Shown here: piece after piece, positions 18,218 through 27,468 of the stretch
How positions within the stretch are numbered: the stretch's first letter is position 1
Layout: each line of letters opens with the position of its first letter
Assembly (NCBI GenBank): GCA_964508915.1
Contig: CAZDVK010000007.1
Coordinates: forward strand, 1 to 64,000
Source: CAZDVK01 sp964508915
GTDB lineage: Bacteria > Pseudomonadota > Alphaproteobacteria > Paracaedibacterales > CAIULA01
Length of the DNA stretch: 64,000 nucleotides
Direction of reading: 5' to 3'
Notes under the pieces: generated by a model
Seen by the model: only the letters and a program-made list of their open reading frames with translations
Database searches by the model: none
Told to the model about the DNA's origin: nothing
Translations under genes and position numbers: made by a program

Positions 18218-18436
18218 CTAGGTAATCACATAAATAATTATAAAAAATAGGGTGGTTAGACATATGGATATGATCGCTGACAAATAAATCTTTTTTTTGA
18301 TCTCTGGGTTTTTCGGGGTTCCTGGCATTTGTTTTTCGTCAGCAGTCGAATCAATCACAACACCAACAGGTAAAAGCATTAAAAAAACAACCCAAAAAGC
18401 AATTTGAAAAACAACAAAAATATTAACAAGTGTCAT
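18218..18436 (-). CDS. DUF1467-family small membrane protein
   Basis: 72 residues with two hydrophobic segments (about 4-26 and 50-70) separated by a polar loop containing GTPKNPEIKKK. The layout, an N-terminal segment ending LPVGV..., a short loop with a Gly-x-Pro run and Lys before the second helix, matches the alphaproteobacterial DUF1467 family. Function unknown; members are often found next to lipoprotein or tRNA-synthetase genes. Its ATG overlaps the end of the CinA-domain gene by 4 nt, so the two are co-translated. Confidence 0.75.
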   Translation of the reverse strand: MTLVNIFVVFQIAFWVVFLMLLPVGVVIDSTADEKQMPGTPKNPEIKKKIYLSAIISICLTTLFFIIIYVIT

Positions 18437-19191
18437 TCAGAATATTCTATGTGTGGTTCAGCCCCGAATAAACGAACCATGTTTATGACGGCATCTGTTG
18501 CTTGAGATAATAAGTCACGATCTTGCCCTTTAATAACAAGAGTTGTTCCCACATCCGGTGGTGTTCGATAAAAAGGGTAACTGCCTATGGAAATAGATGG
18601 AAAATCATTCTGAATGGCGGCTAAGGCATCTCCAATAACACCTTCGTGCAAATTAGATGTCACACTGTTTGTGTAAAAAGGAGCGCCCCTTTGAAGGGTC
18701 GGCAAAATTTCAGATAACATCCCCTTCATAACAGATGGCATGCCTGCAAGCACGAAAACATTTTCTATTTGGAACGATGGAACACCACTGACGGGGTTTG
18801 GTATCAACGCTGTGATTTTTTCTGGCATCAAAGCCATACGGGCGCGAATACTGTTAAAACGGTCATTATATCTGTCTTTAATAATCTGCAAAGCCTCTTG
18901 ATTTTCAACAAGCTGTTGGTCAAAAGCCTTGGCAATAGAGGCTGCTGTAATATCATCATGGGTTGAGCCAATACCACCTGTTGTAAAAACGTATGTATGT
19001 TGGCCCCTCAAAGCGTTCACAGCTTCTATAATTTTTTCTTCTATGTCTGGAATAATACGCACCTCAGCCACTTCAATACCTAAGGGCAATAATTCAAGGG
19101 CAATGTGGCGATTATTTGTTTCAAGGGTGCGCCCTGATAAAATCTCATTACCAATAACAACAACGCCAGCTGTTAACTGTAAGTTTTCCAT
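18433..19191 (-). CDS. CinA/MoaB-like molybdopterin-binding domain protein
   Basis: Start at 19191 (MENLQLTAGVVVIGNEIL); the longer frame adds an unlikely basic leader. 252 residues covering the N-terminal domain of CinA-type proteins: GNEILSGRT near residue 15, TGGIGSTHDDIT near 70, LAGMPSVM near 150. It lacks the C-terminal nicotinamide-nucleotide amidohydrolase domain of full-length CinA (about 400 residues). Such short proteins are common in alphaproteobacteria. Proposed role in nucleotide or pyrophosphate chemistry is inference only. Confidence 0.85.
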   Translation of the reverse strand: MENLQLTAGVVVIGNEILSGRTLETNNRHIALELLPLGIEVAEVRIIPDIEEKIIEAVNALRGQHTYVFTTGGIGSTHDDITAASIAKAFDQQLVENQEALQIIKDRYNDRFNSIRARMALMPEKITALIPNPVSGVPSFQIENVFVLAGMPSVMKGMLSEILPTLQRGAPFYTNSVTSNLHEGVIGDALAAIQNDFPSISIGSYPFYRTPPDVGTTLVIKGQDRDLLSQATDAVINMVRLFGAEPHIEYSE

Positions 19192-19207
19192 AGTCAAATA
19201 CCTAAAA

Positions 19208-20452
19208 CTATTTTTTCTTTTTATAGCCCATAACAACCATAAGGGTTAACAAGGAAATAATGGCAATAATTCCGCTTCCAATAAATGCTTTGGCTTCGCC
19301 ATAGTGTTGAGACAAAAATCCAGCGCCCATATCCGCACAAAAGGCTGCAATGGCGCTGATGATGTAATAACACCCAAACCCAGTACCTCTTAAATTTTCT
19401 GGAACTTTTTGGGCAACAAGAGACACAAAAATATTTTGTGTAATCCCATACTGAATACCCCAAAATAAAACGCCAATAAATACAGCAGTCAATGAACCTG
19501 CTGTTGCTAAAACCAAATCAGCCAGAACAATAAAAATAATACCGATGGCCAACAGCCAGTACCGGTTCATACGGTCAGCTAAAACCCCAATGGGGTAAGA
19601 AGCAGCACACCACCCGGCGTTAAACAACATCATAATGGCAGGTGCATAGGTGCTAGCTAAACCAAAATTCATATGGGCATGAAGAATCAGGAATGTTTCG
19701 CTCATGCGGGATAGCATAAAAATGGCGTTTACAATCATCAAAAGCCAAAAAGAATGCCCCAGCAATTTAAAGTTAGACAAACGAATAGTTGTCCGACGTT
19801 TGGGGGTGGGTAAAGGAACTTCCGCAGATACAGCTGAATGGTCAAATTGTTTCGGTTCTTTCACCATAATCAGCAAAACAGCAAAGGCGATAAATGCAGG
19901 AATAGATGCAAGCCAAAACACTTGTTGAAAATTATTATGGGTCCAAATCATAGCAAAAATGCCGCATACAGCCCCTAAAAAAGAACCAGCAGTTCCAAGG
20001 CTTCGCTTTAATCCATAGGATGCACCAATTCGGTTAGCCGGTGCCACATCGGCCACCATGGCATCACGGGGGGTTGCTTGAATTCCGTTACCAAAACGTT
20101 CCATCAGCCGCGCTGTAAAGACGCTTCCAAAAGAATTCGCCATGGCTAATAAAGGCCTACTAAAAACAGAAAGCATATAGCCAAATATCATGACAGGCTT
20201 GCGTCGACGCAGGTAGTCACTGAACATACCTGAAAAAAGTTTCATGGCATAAGACGACCCTTCAGCCATGCCTTCTAAAAAACCAATCCAGGTTGTTGAA
20301 ACGCCTACTAGAGTTTTCAAATAAATACCAGAAAAACTGTAAATCATAACAAAGGAAAGGTTGATTAAAAACATCATGCTTCCCAATATCCAAACAGTCT
20401 TTGGAATTGGCTGTTTAGCTTTAGTGTCGGGCAAAACCTCTTCCATGGACAT
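19208..20452 (-). CDS. Major facilitator superfamily transporter
   Basis: 414 residues with about 12 hydrophobic segments, the MFS loop 2-3 pattern (GMFSDYLRRRKPVM near residue 75), and an ERFGNGIQATPRDAMVADV stretch typical of a subset of MFS proteins annotated as multidrug or sugar-phosphate-like carriers. Substrate cannot be assigned. It is the first gene of the leftward run MFS, CinA-domain, DUF1467, with 16 nt to the next gene. The 180-nt gap upstream is AT-rich and should hold divergent promoters for this gene and ftsE. Confidence 0.85.
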   Translation of the reverse strand: MSMEEVLPDTKAKQPIPKTVWILGSMMFLINLSFVMIYSFSGIYLKTLVGVSTTWIGFLEGMAEGSSYAMKLFSGMFSDYLRRRKPVMIFGYMLSVFSRPLLAMANSFGSVFTARLMERFGNGIQATPRDAMVADVAPANRIGASYGLKRSLGTAGSFLGAVCGIFAMIWTHNNFQQVFWLASIPAFIAFAVLLIMVKEPKQFDHSAVSAEVPLPTPKRRTTIRLSNFKLLGHSFWLLMIVNAIFMLSRMSETFLILHAHMNFGLASTYAPAIMMLFNAGWCAASYPIGVLADRMNRYWLLAIGIIFIVLADLVLATAGSLTAVFIGVLFWGIQYGITQNIFVSLVAQKVPENLRGTGFGCYYIISAIAAFCADMGAGFLSQHYGEAKAFIGSGIIAIISLLTLMVVMGYKKKK

Positions 20453-20631
20453 TCAAAGAACCCTTAACTATTTTAATTTTTTAGAATAAAACTTCCTTAT
20501 CTAGCAGTAAGTTAACTGATTCTGGCTTCTTGAGCAATTTTTTTCTACCTTGAGTCATTGTATTTTTGTTTGAATTGCATCTAAAGAGACCCTATCATTA
20601 AGCCTATCGAACATTTTTTGAAGGAATAAAC

Positions 20632-21354
20632 TTGGTGGCGTTTCAACGGCGTGCCCACGTGGAAATTATTCGTTTTGATCAGGTTAGTTTGTACTACCCC
20701 GAAGGGTCACCTGTATTTTACAATTTGAATTATTCTTTCTTTGCTGGTGGTTTTTATTTTTTAACAGGGCCCAGTGGCGCGGGTAAATCATCTTTATTAA
20801 AGTTGGTTTATCGTGGTATTCGACCCACAGAAGGGGCTGTCCGTGTGTTTGGCCGTGATGTGAATACTATTTCAGGTCGTGAACTTCCTTTATTTCGTCA
20901 ACGTATGGGGCTTGTTTTTCAAGATTGTCGGCTTTTAAACCACCTAAGCGCCCTTGATAATGTGGCCTTGCCTATGAAAATCACCGGGGTCGATGTACGT
21001 CGATGCCGCTCTTATGCCAAAGAATTACTTCACTGGGTTGGGCTGTCTAATCAAATGGGGCATTTGCCAGACATGTTGTCTGATGGCCAAAAACAACGTG
21101 TGGCTATTGCCCGGGCCGTTATCACGCGGCCTTTGTTGCTTTTAGCGGATGAACCAACGGGTAACGTGGATGATGCGGCTGCTTATAAATTGATGATGCT
21201 GTTTGAAGAATTAAATAAAATCGGGACAACCATCGTGATGGTCACCCATAATCAAGGTATCGTCAAAGCGTTCCCTTATCCCGAATTGCAGCTGAATCAA
21301 GGTCAAATTATCACCCAACATCCTCAGCGATTTCAAGAAATTCAAAGGGGCTAA
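20632..21354 (+). CDS. ftsE: Cell-division ABC ATPase FtsE
   Basis: Cytoplasmic ATPase that, with FtsX, controls septal peptidoglycan hydrolases. Walker A GPSGAGKSS near residue 47, Walker B LLLADEPTGNVD near 165, switch His VTHN near 204. The ABC signature reads LSDGQKQR instead of the usual LSGGEQQR/LSGGQ, with Asp for Gly. A start at TTG 20632 or GTG 20635 fits the AAGGA ribosome site, and no ATG is available. It is followed 3 nt later by ftsX. Confidence 0.93.
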   Translation: MVAFQRRAHVEIIRFDQVSLYYPEGSPVFYNLNYSFFAGGFYFLTGPSGAGKSSLLKLVYRGIRPTEGAVRVFGRDVNTISGRELPLFRQRMGLVFQDCRLLNHLSALDNVALPMKITGVDVRRCRSYAKELLHWVGLSNQMGHLPDMLSDGQKQRVAIARAVITRPLLLLADEPTGNVDDAAAYKLMMLFEELNKIGTTIVMVTHNQGIVKAFPYPELQLNQGQIITQHPQRFQEIQRG

Positions 21355-21357
21355 AAT

Positions 21358-22293
21358 ATGAGCAAAAAAAATAACACGGTGGATTTTATTGAAGATATTC
21401 CCATTAGTCAGGAAGGGAAACGTCCATTTTTACCTTGGATTATGGGGTTGTTTACCTTATTTCTTGTGGTCGTCTTGGCATGCACGTTATCTTTAGGGGG
21501 AACTTTTTTAAGGTGGAATCAGCAACTTACCAATAAGTTTACTATTGAAATTCCCAATGTCACCATTATCCAAAACCCCACAGATGCAGCCGACAGTCAC
21601 CAGAACCTGCCGTCAACAGCTGTGCAAGCGGTCATGGAAATTCTTAAAACGTATCCAAGCGTTATCAAAGCGGAAGTTGTTGAACAAGATCGTTTGTTGA
21701 ATTTAATCAAACCGCTCATTGGAAATATTGAACTATTAAATGACCTGCAGCTTCCTATTTTAGTAGACATGGAAACCCTATCCAGTGCAGATTTTCCCGT
21801 GCAAGAGCTGCGGGAAAAATTGAAGCCTATTTCAGAACTTATTCGGGTGGAACCTCATGCCCGTTGGCAGCAAACCTTATATACCTTTGGTAAAGGAATA
21901 CAAACCTTATCCTTTGGGATGATGACTTTTATTATCATGATGATTTTTCTGGTTGTTGGCTTTGTAACGCGTTCAAGCTTGGCAACCTATGAACCTCAAA
22001 TTAATGTGTTACGTCTAATGGGCGCAAAGAATAGCTACATTGCAGGGCATTTTCAAAAACATACATTCCTTCATTGTCTTAAGGGCGGCGGTCTTGGCGC
22101 CTTGGCAGCTTTGCCCATGGTTTACGGGATTTCGTTTTTTGCAAAAAAAATTGGTCTGCCTGAATTGTTTAAAGATATTATTTCTTTAGAATTGCTTATT
22201 CTGTGTGCCGCACTTCCATTGTCTTTAGCTGTTTTAAGCATTATTGTTTCACGTATTACAATCGTTAGAACGTTGGCGCGTTTGGAATATTAA
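21358..22293 (+). CDS. ftsX: Cell-division permease FtsX
   Basis: Integral membrane partner of FtsE. 311 residues: cytoplasmic N terminus, first membrane helix about 27-50, a periplasmic domain to about 175, then three more helices. The RLMGAKNSYIAGHFQ stretch near residue 221 is the conserved cytoplasmic loop of FtsX. In family terms it transmits ATP hydrolysis to EnvC-type activators; an EnvC-like gene lies at 62.7 kb. Starts 3 nt after ftsE. Confidence 0.92.
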   Translation: MSKKNNTVDFIEDIPISQEGKRPFLPWIMGLFTLFLVVVLACTLSLGGTFLRWNQQLTNKFTIEIPNVTIIQNPTDAADSHQNLPSTAVQAVMEILKTYPSVIKAEVVEQDRLLNLIKPLIGNIELLNDLQLPILVDMETLSSADFPVQELREKLKPISELIRVEPHARWQQTLYTFGKGIQTLSFGMMTFIIMMIFLVVGFVTRSSLATYEPQINVLRLMGAKNSYIAGHFQKHTFLHCLKGGGLGALAALPMVYGISFFAKKIGLPELFKDIISLELLILCAALPLSLAVLSIIVSRITIVRTLARLEY

Positions 22294-22298
22294 CGGGA

Positions 22299-22844
22299 AT
22301 GTACCGCTGTATTACTGTTTTTTTAGTTAGCATAATCGCCTTGTGGCTGGTTGGCCTTGGCATTTTTTGGATTACAATTCCAAAAAAACCCACGGATCTT
22401 CATACCCCAACAGATGCTGTTGTTGTGCTAACAGGTGGTGCTGGTCGTGTTCAGCTTGGTTTTTCCCTGATGGAACAAGGGCTTGGAAAAAAATTGTTCA
22501 TCAGTGGCGTTCCACCCACCGTTAAAATTAAGGATTTAGCTGCTGTCCAAAAAACCCCCCCTAAAGATAGCGTTAAGGAAGCAACTGATTTAGGACACGA
22601 AGCAGAAAACACCCGTGAAAATGCGCAAGAAGTGGCCCGATGGGTTATCAATGAAAAAATACAAAGCGTTCGCCTGGTAACAGCTTGCTTTCATATACCT
22701 AGAAGTATTCTAGAGATTCGGAAAATTCTACCCACTCTAACAATCATTCCGCATCCGTTAGAAATGAATACCATGACAAAGAAATCATTTTTCTTTTTGA
22801 TTCAAGAGTTTCACAAATATATGTGGGCACGAATATTTTTCTAA
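22299..22844 (+). CDS. YdcF/SanA-like DUF218 protein
   Basis: 181 residues with an N-terminal membrane helix (about 4-26) and a DUF218 domain: DAVVVLTGGAGRVQLG near residue 42, GLGKKLFISG near 65, HEAENTRENAQ near 106 and VTACFHIPRS near 127. DUF218 proteins are thought to act in envelope or peptidoglycan-related processes. It follows ftsX by 5 nt, so it belongs to the ftsEX operon. Its stop is 4 nt from the end of the convergent gene. Confidence 0.85.
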   Translation: MYRCITVFLVSIIALWLVGLGIFWITIPKKPTDLHTPTDAVVVLTGGAGRVQLGFSLMEQGLGKKLFISGVPPTVKIKDLAAVQKTPPKDSVKEATDLGHEAENTRENAQEVARWVINEKIQSVRLVTACFHIPRSILEIRKILPTLTIIPHPLEMNTMTKKSFFFLIQEFHKYMWARIFF

Positions 22845-22848
22845 AAGT

Positions 22849-23421
22849 TTAGTCCATACCTTCATCTAGGCTGCCAATGCTACCGTCATCACGAACAGTT
22901 GGTCTGCTTCCACCATCATCACCATCATCACTTTCCACAGATGTTTCATATCCCGTTGCAACAGAAGATGCACCTGAGACAGAAAAATGAGCGTCCCTAG
23001 CATCAACTGCAGGTTCTGCGGTTTGCTCATCGAACCCTAAAACGAAAAAAGGAGAACTCGGGTCATTTGGATTGAATCTATCAGAGAGATGAATAGCTAT
23101 GAGCCGTGATGGCTTCGCACATCCATCAACAATCGCACACCCATCAACAGCTGGGGTTGGGGCCCTTGACGCGTGATACTGGTCCCAATCAAAAGGGGCT
23201 ATGGGGGCAGGTCTACTTAAAACCTTTGGAGCACCACCTTCGGTAGAATCATAATCTGTCTCACTTGTTGGGGGAATGGGCAGTGGTCTGCTCACCCTTA
23301 AATTCTGTACAGCTAGTCCCAATCTGTTTGTGATATCTGACAAAACACCAGACAAAAATTCTGCAGCAAAGCCGCTAGAAAAATTAGAAACAAGAATGAA
23401 GATGGTCAAGAATCGAATCAT
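22849..23421 (-). CDS. Secreted acidic protein of unknown function
   Basis: No family recognised. The start at 23421 (MIRFLTIFILVSN) is supported by GGAAGAG eight bases upstream and by the signal peptide it yields (cleavage near ...GFAA, residue 20). The mature part has a DVxxxLGL helix-like start, then a long Pro/Asp/Ala-rich disordered region with repeated DG/DD clusters (ESDDGDDGG, RDDGSIGSLDEG) at the C terminus. Probably exported; may be a host-interaction or envelope protein, but nothing in the sequence proves it. Confidence 0.6.
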   Translation of the reverse strand: MIRFLTIFILVSNFSSGFAAEFLSGVLSDITNRLGLAVQNLRVSRPLPIPPTSETDYDSTEGGAPKVLSRPAPIAPFDWDQYHASRAPTPAVDGCAIVDGCAKPSRLIAIHLSDRFNPNDPSSPFFVLGFDEQTAEPAVDARDAHFSVSGASSVATGYETSVESDDGDDGGSRPTVRDDGSIGSLDEGMD

Positions 23422-23627
23422 GAAAGCGTCTCTTCCAAACAAAATACTTTTAAGAAATTTTAATTAAATTTTTTTATTTAGCAATGAAAAAATTTAAAAA
23501 GGAAATTTTTGTATCAAAAAATCACCCCCTGGGTCCGTTTAAACCATCTCGAATTTTTCAGTTGAATCCAAAAGCCCCATCAGGCATTACTTAAATAACA
23601 GTTTATTCACTTTGAACAAGGCACAGG

Positions 23628-24446
23628 ATGACAGGAAATTTAATGCAAGGTAAGCGTGGACTTATTATGGGCTTAGCCAATGACTATTCATTGGCATGGG
23701 GAATCAGTAAAGCTCTGGCATCTCAGGGGGCGCAGCTGGCCTTCACTTATCAAGCAGAAAGCCTTAAAAAACGAATTGAACCCTTGGCTGATAGCTTAGG
23801 GTCTAAAATCCTTTTGCCTTGTGATGTCAGTCAAGAAGGGGCCGTTGCCCAAACATTTGAAGAAATTTCTCACATTTGGCCAACTATCGATTTTGTGGTT
23901 CATTCTTTGGCGTTTTCTGACAAGGAAGAACTAAAAGGAAAATACGTTAATACGTCCCGCGGTAATTTTCTGAATTCGTTGGATATTTCTTGTTATTCCT
24001 TTACAGAAGTATGCCGCGAAGCAGCCAAATTAATGCCCAACGGTGGTTCCTTAATTACATTAACATACTATGGTGCTGAAAAAGTAATGCCCCACTACAA
24101 CGTGATGGGAATTGCCAAAGCAGCCCTAGAGGCCAGCGTGCGCTATTTAGCTGTGGACCTAGGTGGCGATAACATTCGGGTTAATGCTATCTCAGCAGGC
24201 CCTGCCAAAACGTTAGCGGCATCAGGAATTGGGGATTTTCGGTATATTTTAAAGTGGAATCAATATAATTCCCCATTAAAACGCAACATTACCATTGATG
24301 ATGTAGGTGGTTCTGCCCTTTATTTATTAAGTGATTTAGCCAGTGGCGTCACCGGCGAAGTACACCACGTAGATTGTGGCTATCATGTGGTGGGTATGAA
24401 ATCTGTAGATGCGCCGGATATTACCGTTGAAAAAACCGCATCTTAA
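23628..24446 (+). CDS. fabI: Enoyl-ACP reductase (NADH)
   Basis: Last step of each fatty acid elongation cycle, reducing trans-2-enoyl-ACP. Short-chain dehydrogenase fold; the dinucleotide motif is GLANDYSLAWGI near residue 15, and the catalytic Tyr and Lys lie in HYNVMGIAK (about 158-166). The segment LKGKYVNTSRGNFLNS is typical of alphaproteobacterial FabI. 272 residues, with a second possible start at residue 6. The family is the target of triclosan-type inhibitors. Followed after 26 nt by yejA. Confidence 0.95.
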   Translation: MTGNLMQGKRGLIMGLANDYSLAWGISKALASQGAQLAFTYQAESLKKRIEPLADSLGSKILLPCDVSQEGAVAQTFEEISHIWPTIDFVVHSLAFSDKEELKGKYVNTSRGNFLNSLDISCYSFTEVCREAAKLMPNGGSLITLTYYGAEKVMPHYNVMGIAKAALEASVRYLAVDLGGDNIRVNAISAGPAKTLAASGIGDFRYILKWNQYNSPLKRNITIDDVGGSALYLLSDLASGVTGEVHHVDCGYHVVGMKSVDAPDITVEKTAS

Positions 24447-24472
24447 ATAATAGAAGAAGGAGAGGGCGCACC

Positions 24473-26350
24473 TTGCTAAGAAACTTTATTGTCGTATTTG
24501 TCAGTTTCATTCTTCAATCCTATGCAACACCTCAACATGGTGTTGCAACCTTTGGCACCCCAAAATATACAGCCCAATCCCCACATTATGATTACGTCAA
24601 TCCAAAAGCACCCAAAGGCGGCTCTATGCGATTCGCCGCCCTTGGAACCTTTGATAATTTTAATCCATTCATTGTAAAAGGCGTTGCCGCATCAGGTCTT
24701 GATAAGTGTTATGCCACTTTATTGGCACGATCTTTGGATGAGCCAGCCAGCGGTTATGGGTATGTGGCTGAAACAGTAGAGGTGGCCCCTGATTTAAGTT
24801 GGGTTATTTTTAATTTAAACCCTAAAGCCACCTTTGCAGATGGCAGCCCTATGACCGCCGACGATGTTATTTTTTCTTTCAATTCCTTGAAAGAAAAAGG
24901 TGTGCCTATGTACCGCACTTATTATAAAGCTATTCAAAGCGTTGAAAAATTATCTGACCATGCCATTAAGTTTTACTGTCCCGGTAATAAGAACAAAGAA
25001 ATTCCTGTTATTTTGGGTCAATTGCCGGTTTTATCCCAAAAATATTTTGAAACCATCAAATTTGATGAAACATCTTTAAAGCTACCTTTATGTAGCGGCC
25101 CCTATACGGTTAAAGAATTAGAGCCTGGACGTTTTGTTTCCTATGAACGCATCAAAAATTGGTGGGGTGACACTATATTCAGCCAAAGGGGCCTAAATAA
25201 TTTCGATGTCGTTCGTTATGATTATTACCGCGATAGCAACGCCATGTTTGAAGCCTTTAAAACGGGCCAAGTCGATTACCGTTATGAAAATACATCGCGT
25301 TTATGGGCCATAGGGTATGACTTTCCAGCCGTTGAAAAGGGTGCTGTTGTTAAAAAAACGTTCCCTGTGCGTGAATACGGCTTTACTTACGGGATTTTCC
25401 TGAATACGCGCAAACCTTTTTTTCAAAACCGCCTGGTGCGTCAAGCCTTGACGTCTCTATTCGACTTTGAATGGGCCAACAAAAATTTGTTCTATGGCTT
25501 ATATAGCCGAAATTACAGCTATTTTGCTGATGGTGCATTTGATTCTTTTGGGAAATTAGAACCTGCTGTCAAAAAAGTTTTAGAAACTTATGCCGGCAAA
25601 ATTCCTGCCGAAGCGTTAACAGATGATTTTACATTGCCAAAATTTACATCTGAAGCTAAATCACGAACTATTTACGACACTGTTTTAAAACTTTTAAAAG
25701 AAGCTGGTTGGGTAATTCGTGGTCAAAAATTGGTGAATGAAAAAACGGGTGAACCCCTCCAGTTTGAGCTTTTGATTTATGAACAAGGTCTTCAAAAGGT
25801 GGCCCTTCACTATAAAGGATGTCTTGAAAAAATAGGTATTACACTTGCCATTCGTATGGTTGACGTATCTAGCTATATAGAACGTTTAGAAAAATACGAT
25901 TTTGATTGTGTTTTTCACGCTTTAGGTCAAAGCCCAACGCCTGGAAACGAACAACGAGACATGTGGACAAGTCAGGCAGCTAAAACTCCTAACTCACGAA
26001 ATGTGGCCGGTATTGCTGACCCTGTTGTAGACGACTTGGTTGAAAAAATGATTGAAGCACAAACTTACGAAGATCTGACAATCTATACGAAAGCTTTGGA
26101 TCGTGTTCTATTGTTTGGCTATTATATGGTCCCTGGGTGGAAAATTGGAGCCAGCCCCGTTGCCTATTGGGACAAATTCTCTATGCCTGAAACATTACCG
26201 TCTTTTGAACCTTTTAACCCCAGCACGTGGTGGTTTGATGCCGAAAAAAACAAAAAAGTACAAGCATTTTTGGGGCACACACATGATGCTAAACCTCAAA
26301 AAACTGGGAGTTTTTGGGGTAAAATTAAGTCTTTTCTTGGAGTTTCATGA
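24473..26350 (+). CDS. yejA: Peptide ABC transporter substrate-binding protein (YejA-like)
   Basis: Periplasmic family 5 solute-binding protein, 625 residues, with a signal peptide at 1-18. GGSMRFAALGTFDNFNPF and the YRDSNAMFEAFKTGQVDYR segment are typical of YejA, which binds oligopeptides. The TTG start is chosen because it directly precedes the signal peptide and has GAAGGAG upstream. It overlaps yejB by 4 nt (ATGA). Only this and one permease gene of the usual yejABEF set are present. Confidence 0.9.
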   Translation: MLRNFIVVFVSFILQSYATPQHGVATFGTPKYTAQSPHYDYVNPKAPKGGSMRFAALGTFDNFNPFIVKGVAASGLDKCYATLLARSLDEPASGYGYVAETVEVAPDLSWVIFNLNPKATFADGSPMTADDVIFSFNSLKEKGVPMYRTYYKAIQSVEKLSDHAIKFYCPGNKNKEIPVILGQLPVLSQKYFETIKFDETSLKLPLCSGPYTVKELEPGRFVSYERIKNWWGDTIFSQRGLNNFDVVRYDYYRDSNAMFEAFKTGQVDYRYENTSRLWAIGYDFPAVEKGAVVKKTFPVREYGFTYGIFLNTRKPFFQNRLVRQALTSLFDFEWANKNLFYGLYSRNYSYFADGAFDSFGKLEPAVKKVLETYAGKIPAEALTDDFTLPKFTSEAKSRTIYDTVLKLLKEAGWVIRGQKLVNEKTGEPLQFELLIYEQGLQKVALHYKGCLEKIGITLAIRMVDVSSYIERLEKYDFDCVFHALGQSPTPGNEQRDMWTSQAAKTPNSRNVAGIADPVVDDLVEKMIEAQTYEDLTIYTKALDRVLLFGYYMVPGWKIGASPVAYWDKFSMPETLPSFEPFNPSTWWFDAEKNKKVQAFLGHTHDAKPQKTGSFWGKIKSFLGVS

Positions 26351-27447
26351 AACAATATATTCTTAAGCGCCTTCTTTTGATGGTACCAACACTGTTTGGT
26401 ATTATGTTGGTTAATTTCGCCATTGTGCAAATCGCCCCCGGGGGGCCTATTCAACAGATTATTTCGAAAATTCGGGGCAGCGGGTCAGACCTAGATAACC
26501 GGTTGTCTGGCGGTGGCAGTGATTTTGGCGCCCATGATCAAACTATTTCAGATCATCACGAGTCTTCTTATCGGGGGGCACAAGGTATTGACCCGGCGTT
26601 TATTAAAGAACTGGAAAAACAATTTGGCTTTGATAAGCCTGCCCATGAACGTTTTTTTAAGATGATTGGCAATTATTTAACTTTTGATTTTGGAAAAAGC
26701 TATTTTCGGGATCAATCTGTTATTTCGTTGCTAGCCTCTAAGCTACCTGTTTCTTTATCTTTAGGGCTGTGGACAACCCTTTTAATTTACTTGATTTCTA
26801 TACCCCTTGGCATTCGAAAAGCCGTGAAAGATGGCACAGCCTTTGACATTTGGACCAGTGGCGTTGTCATTATTGCTTATGCCGTGCCCAGTTTTTTGTT
26901 TGCCCTATTTCTGATTGTTTTATTCGCCGGCGGCAGTTTTTTTAATATTTTCCCCTTACGGGGTTTATTTTCAGATAATTGGGCCCACCTAAGTTTTTTT
27001 GGCAAAGCGACAGATTATTTGTGGCACCTTGTTCTTCCTATCACCGCCATGGTCATGAGCGGGTTTGCCAAGCTTACGCTTTTAACAAAAAATTCCTTTC
27101 TGGAAGAAATCAATAAACAGTACGTGCTGACCGCCCGGGCTAAAGGCCTAACCAATAACCAAGTGCTGTATGGTCATGTATTTCGAAATGCCATGCTTGT
27201 GGTTATTGCAGCCTTTCCGGCGGCTTTTATTCACATTTTTTTCACGTCATCCTTGTTAATTGAAGTTTTATTTTCGCTAGATGGCCTTGGTTTGCTTGGG
27301 TTTGAGGCAGCCACCAGCCGTGATTACCCGGTTATGTTTGGAACATTGTATATGTTCACCCTTTTGGGTATGTTCATGCATTTAATCGGCGATCTAATGT
27401 ATATGCTGGTGGATCGTCGTATCGATTTAACTGCGTCACGGGAATGA
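26347..27447 (+). CDS. yejB: Peptide ABC transporter permease (YejB-like)
   Basis: Inner-membrane permease with six hydrophobic segments. N-terminal QIAPGGPIQQ, the YRGAQGIDP...KQFGFDKP segment near residue 75-100 and FDFGKSYFRDQ near 117 match YejB. The ATPase-docking loop is around LTARAKGLTNNQVLYGHVFRN near residue 260, and the end YMLVDRRIDL is typical. It should pair with YejE and YejF, but the next gene is an alpha/beta hydrolase, so those partners must be elsewhere or lost. Confidence 0.9.
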   Translation: MKQYILKRLLLMVPTLFGIMLVNFAIVQIAPGGPIQQIISKIRGSGSDLDNRLSGGGSDFGAHDQTISDHHESSYRGAQGIDPAFIKELEKQFGFDKPAHERFFKMIGNYLTFDFGKSYFRDQSVISLLASKLPVSLSLGLWTTLLIYLISIPLGIRKAVKDGTAFDIWTSGVVIIAYAVPSFLFALFLIVLFAGGSFFNIFPLRGLFSDNWAHLSFFGKATDYLWHLVLPITAMVMSGFAKLTLLTKNSFLEEINKQYVLTARAKGLTNNQVLYGHVFRNAMLVVIAAFPAAFIHIFFTSSLLIEVLFSLDGLGLLGFEAATSRDYPVMFGTLYMFTLLGMFMHLIGDLMYMLVDRRIDLTASRE

Positions 27448-27468
27448 TAAAGAATAGGGATAGGCAAA

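Noticed and set aside
22248..22263. Third parS-like site (TGTTTCACGTATTACA)
   Set aside because: Three mismatches to the consensus, all in one half, inside ftsX; probably chance.
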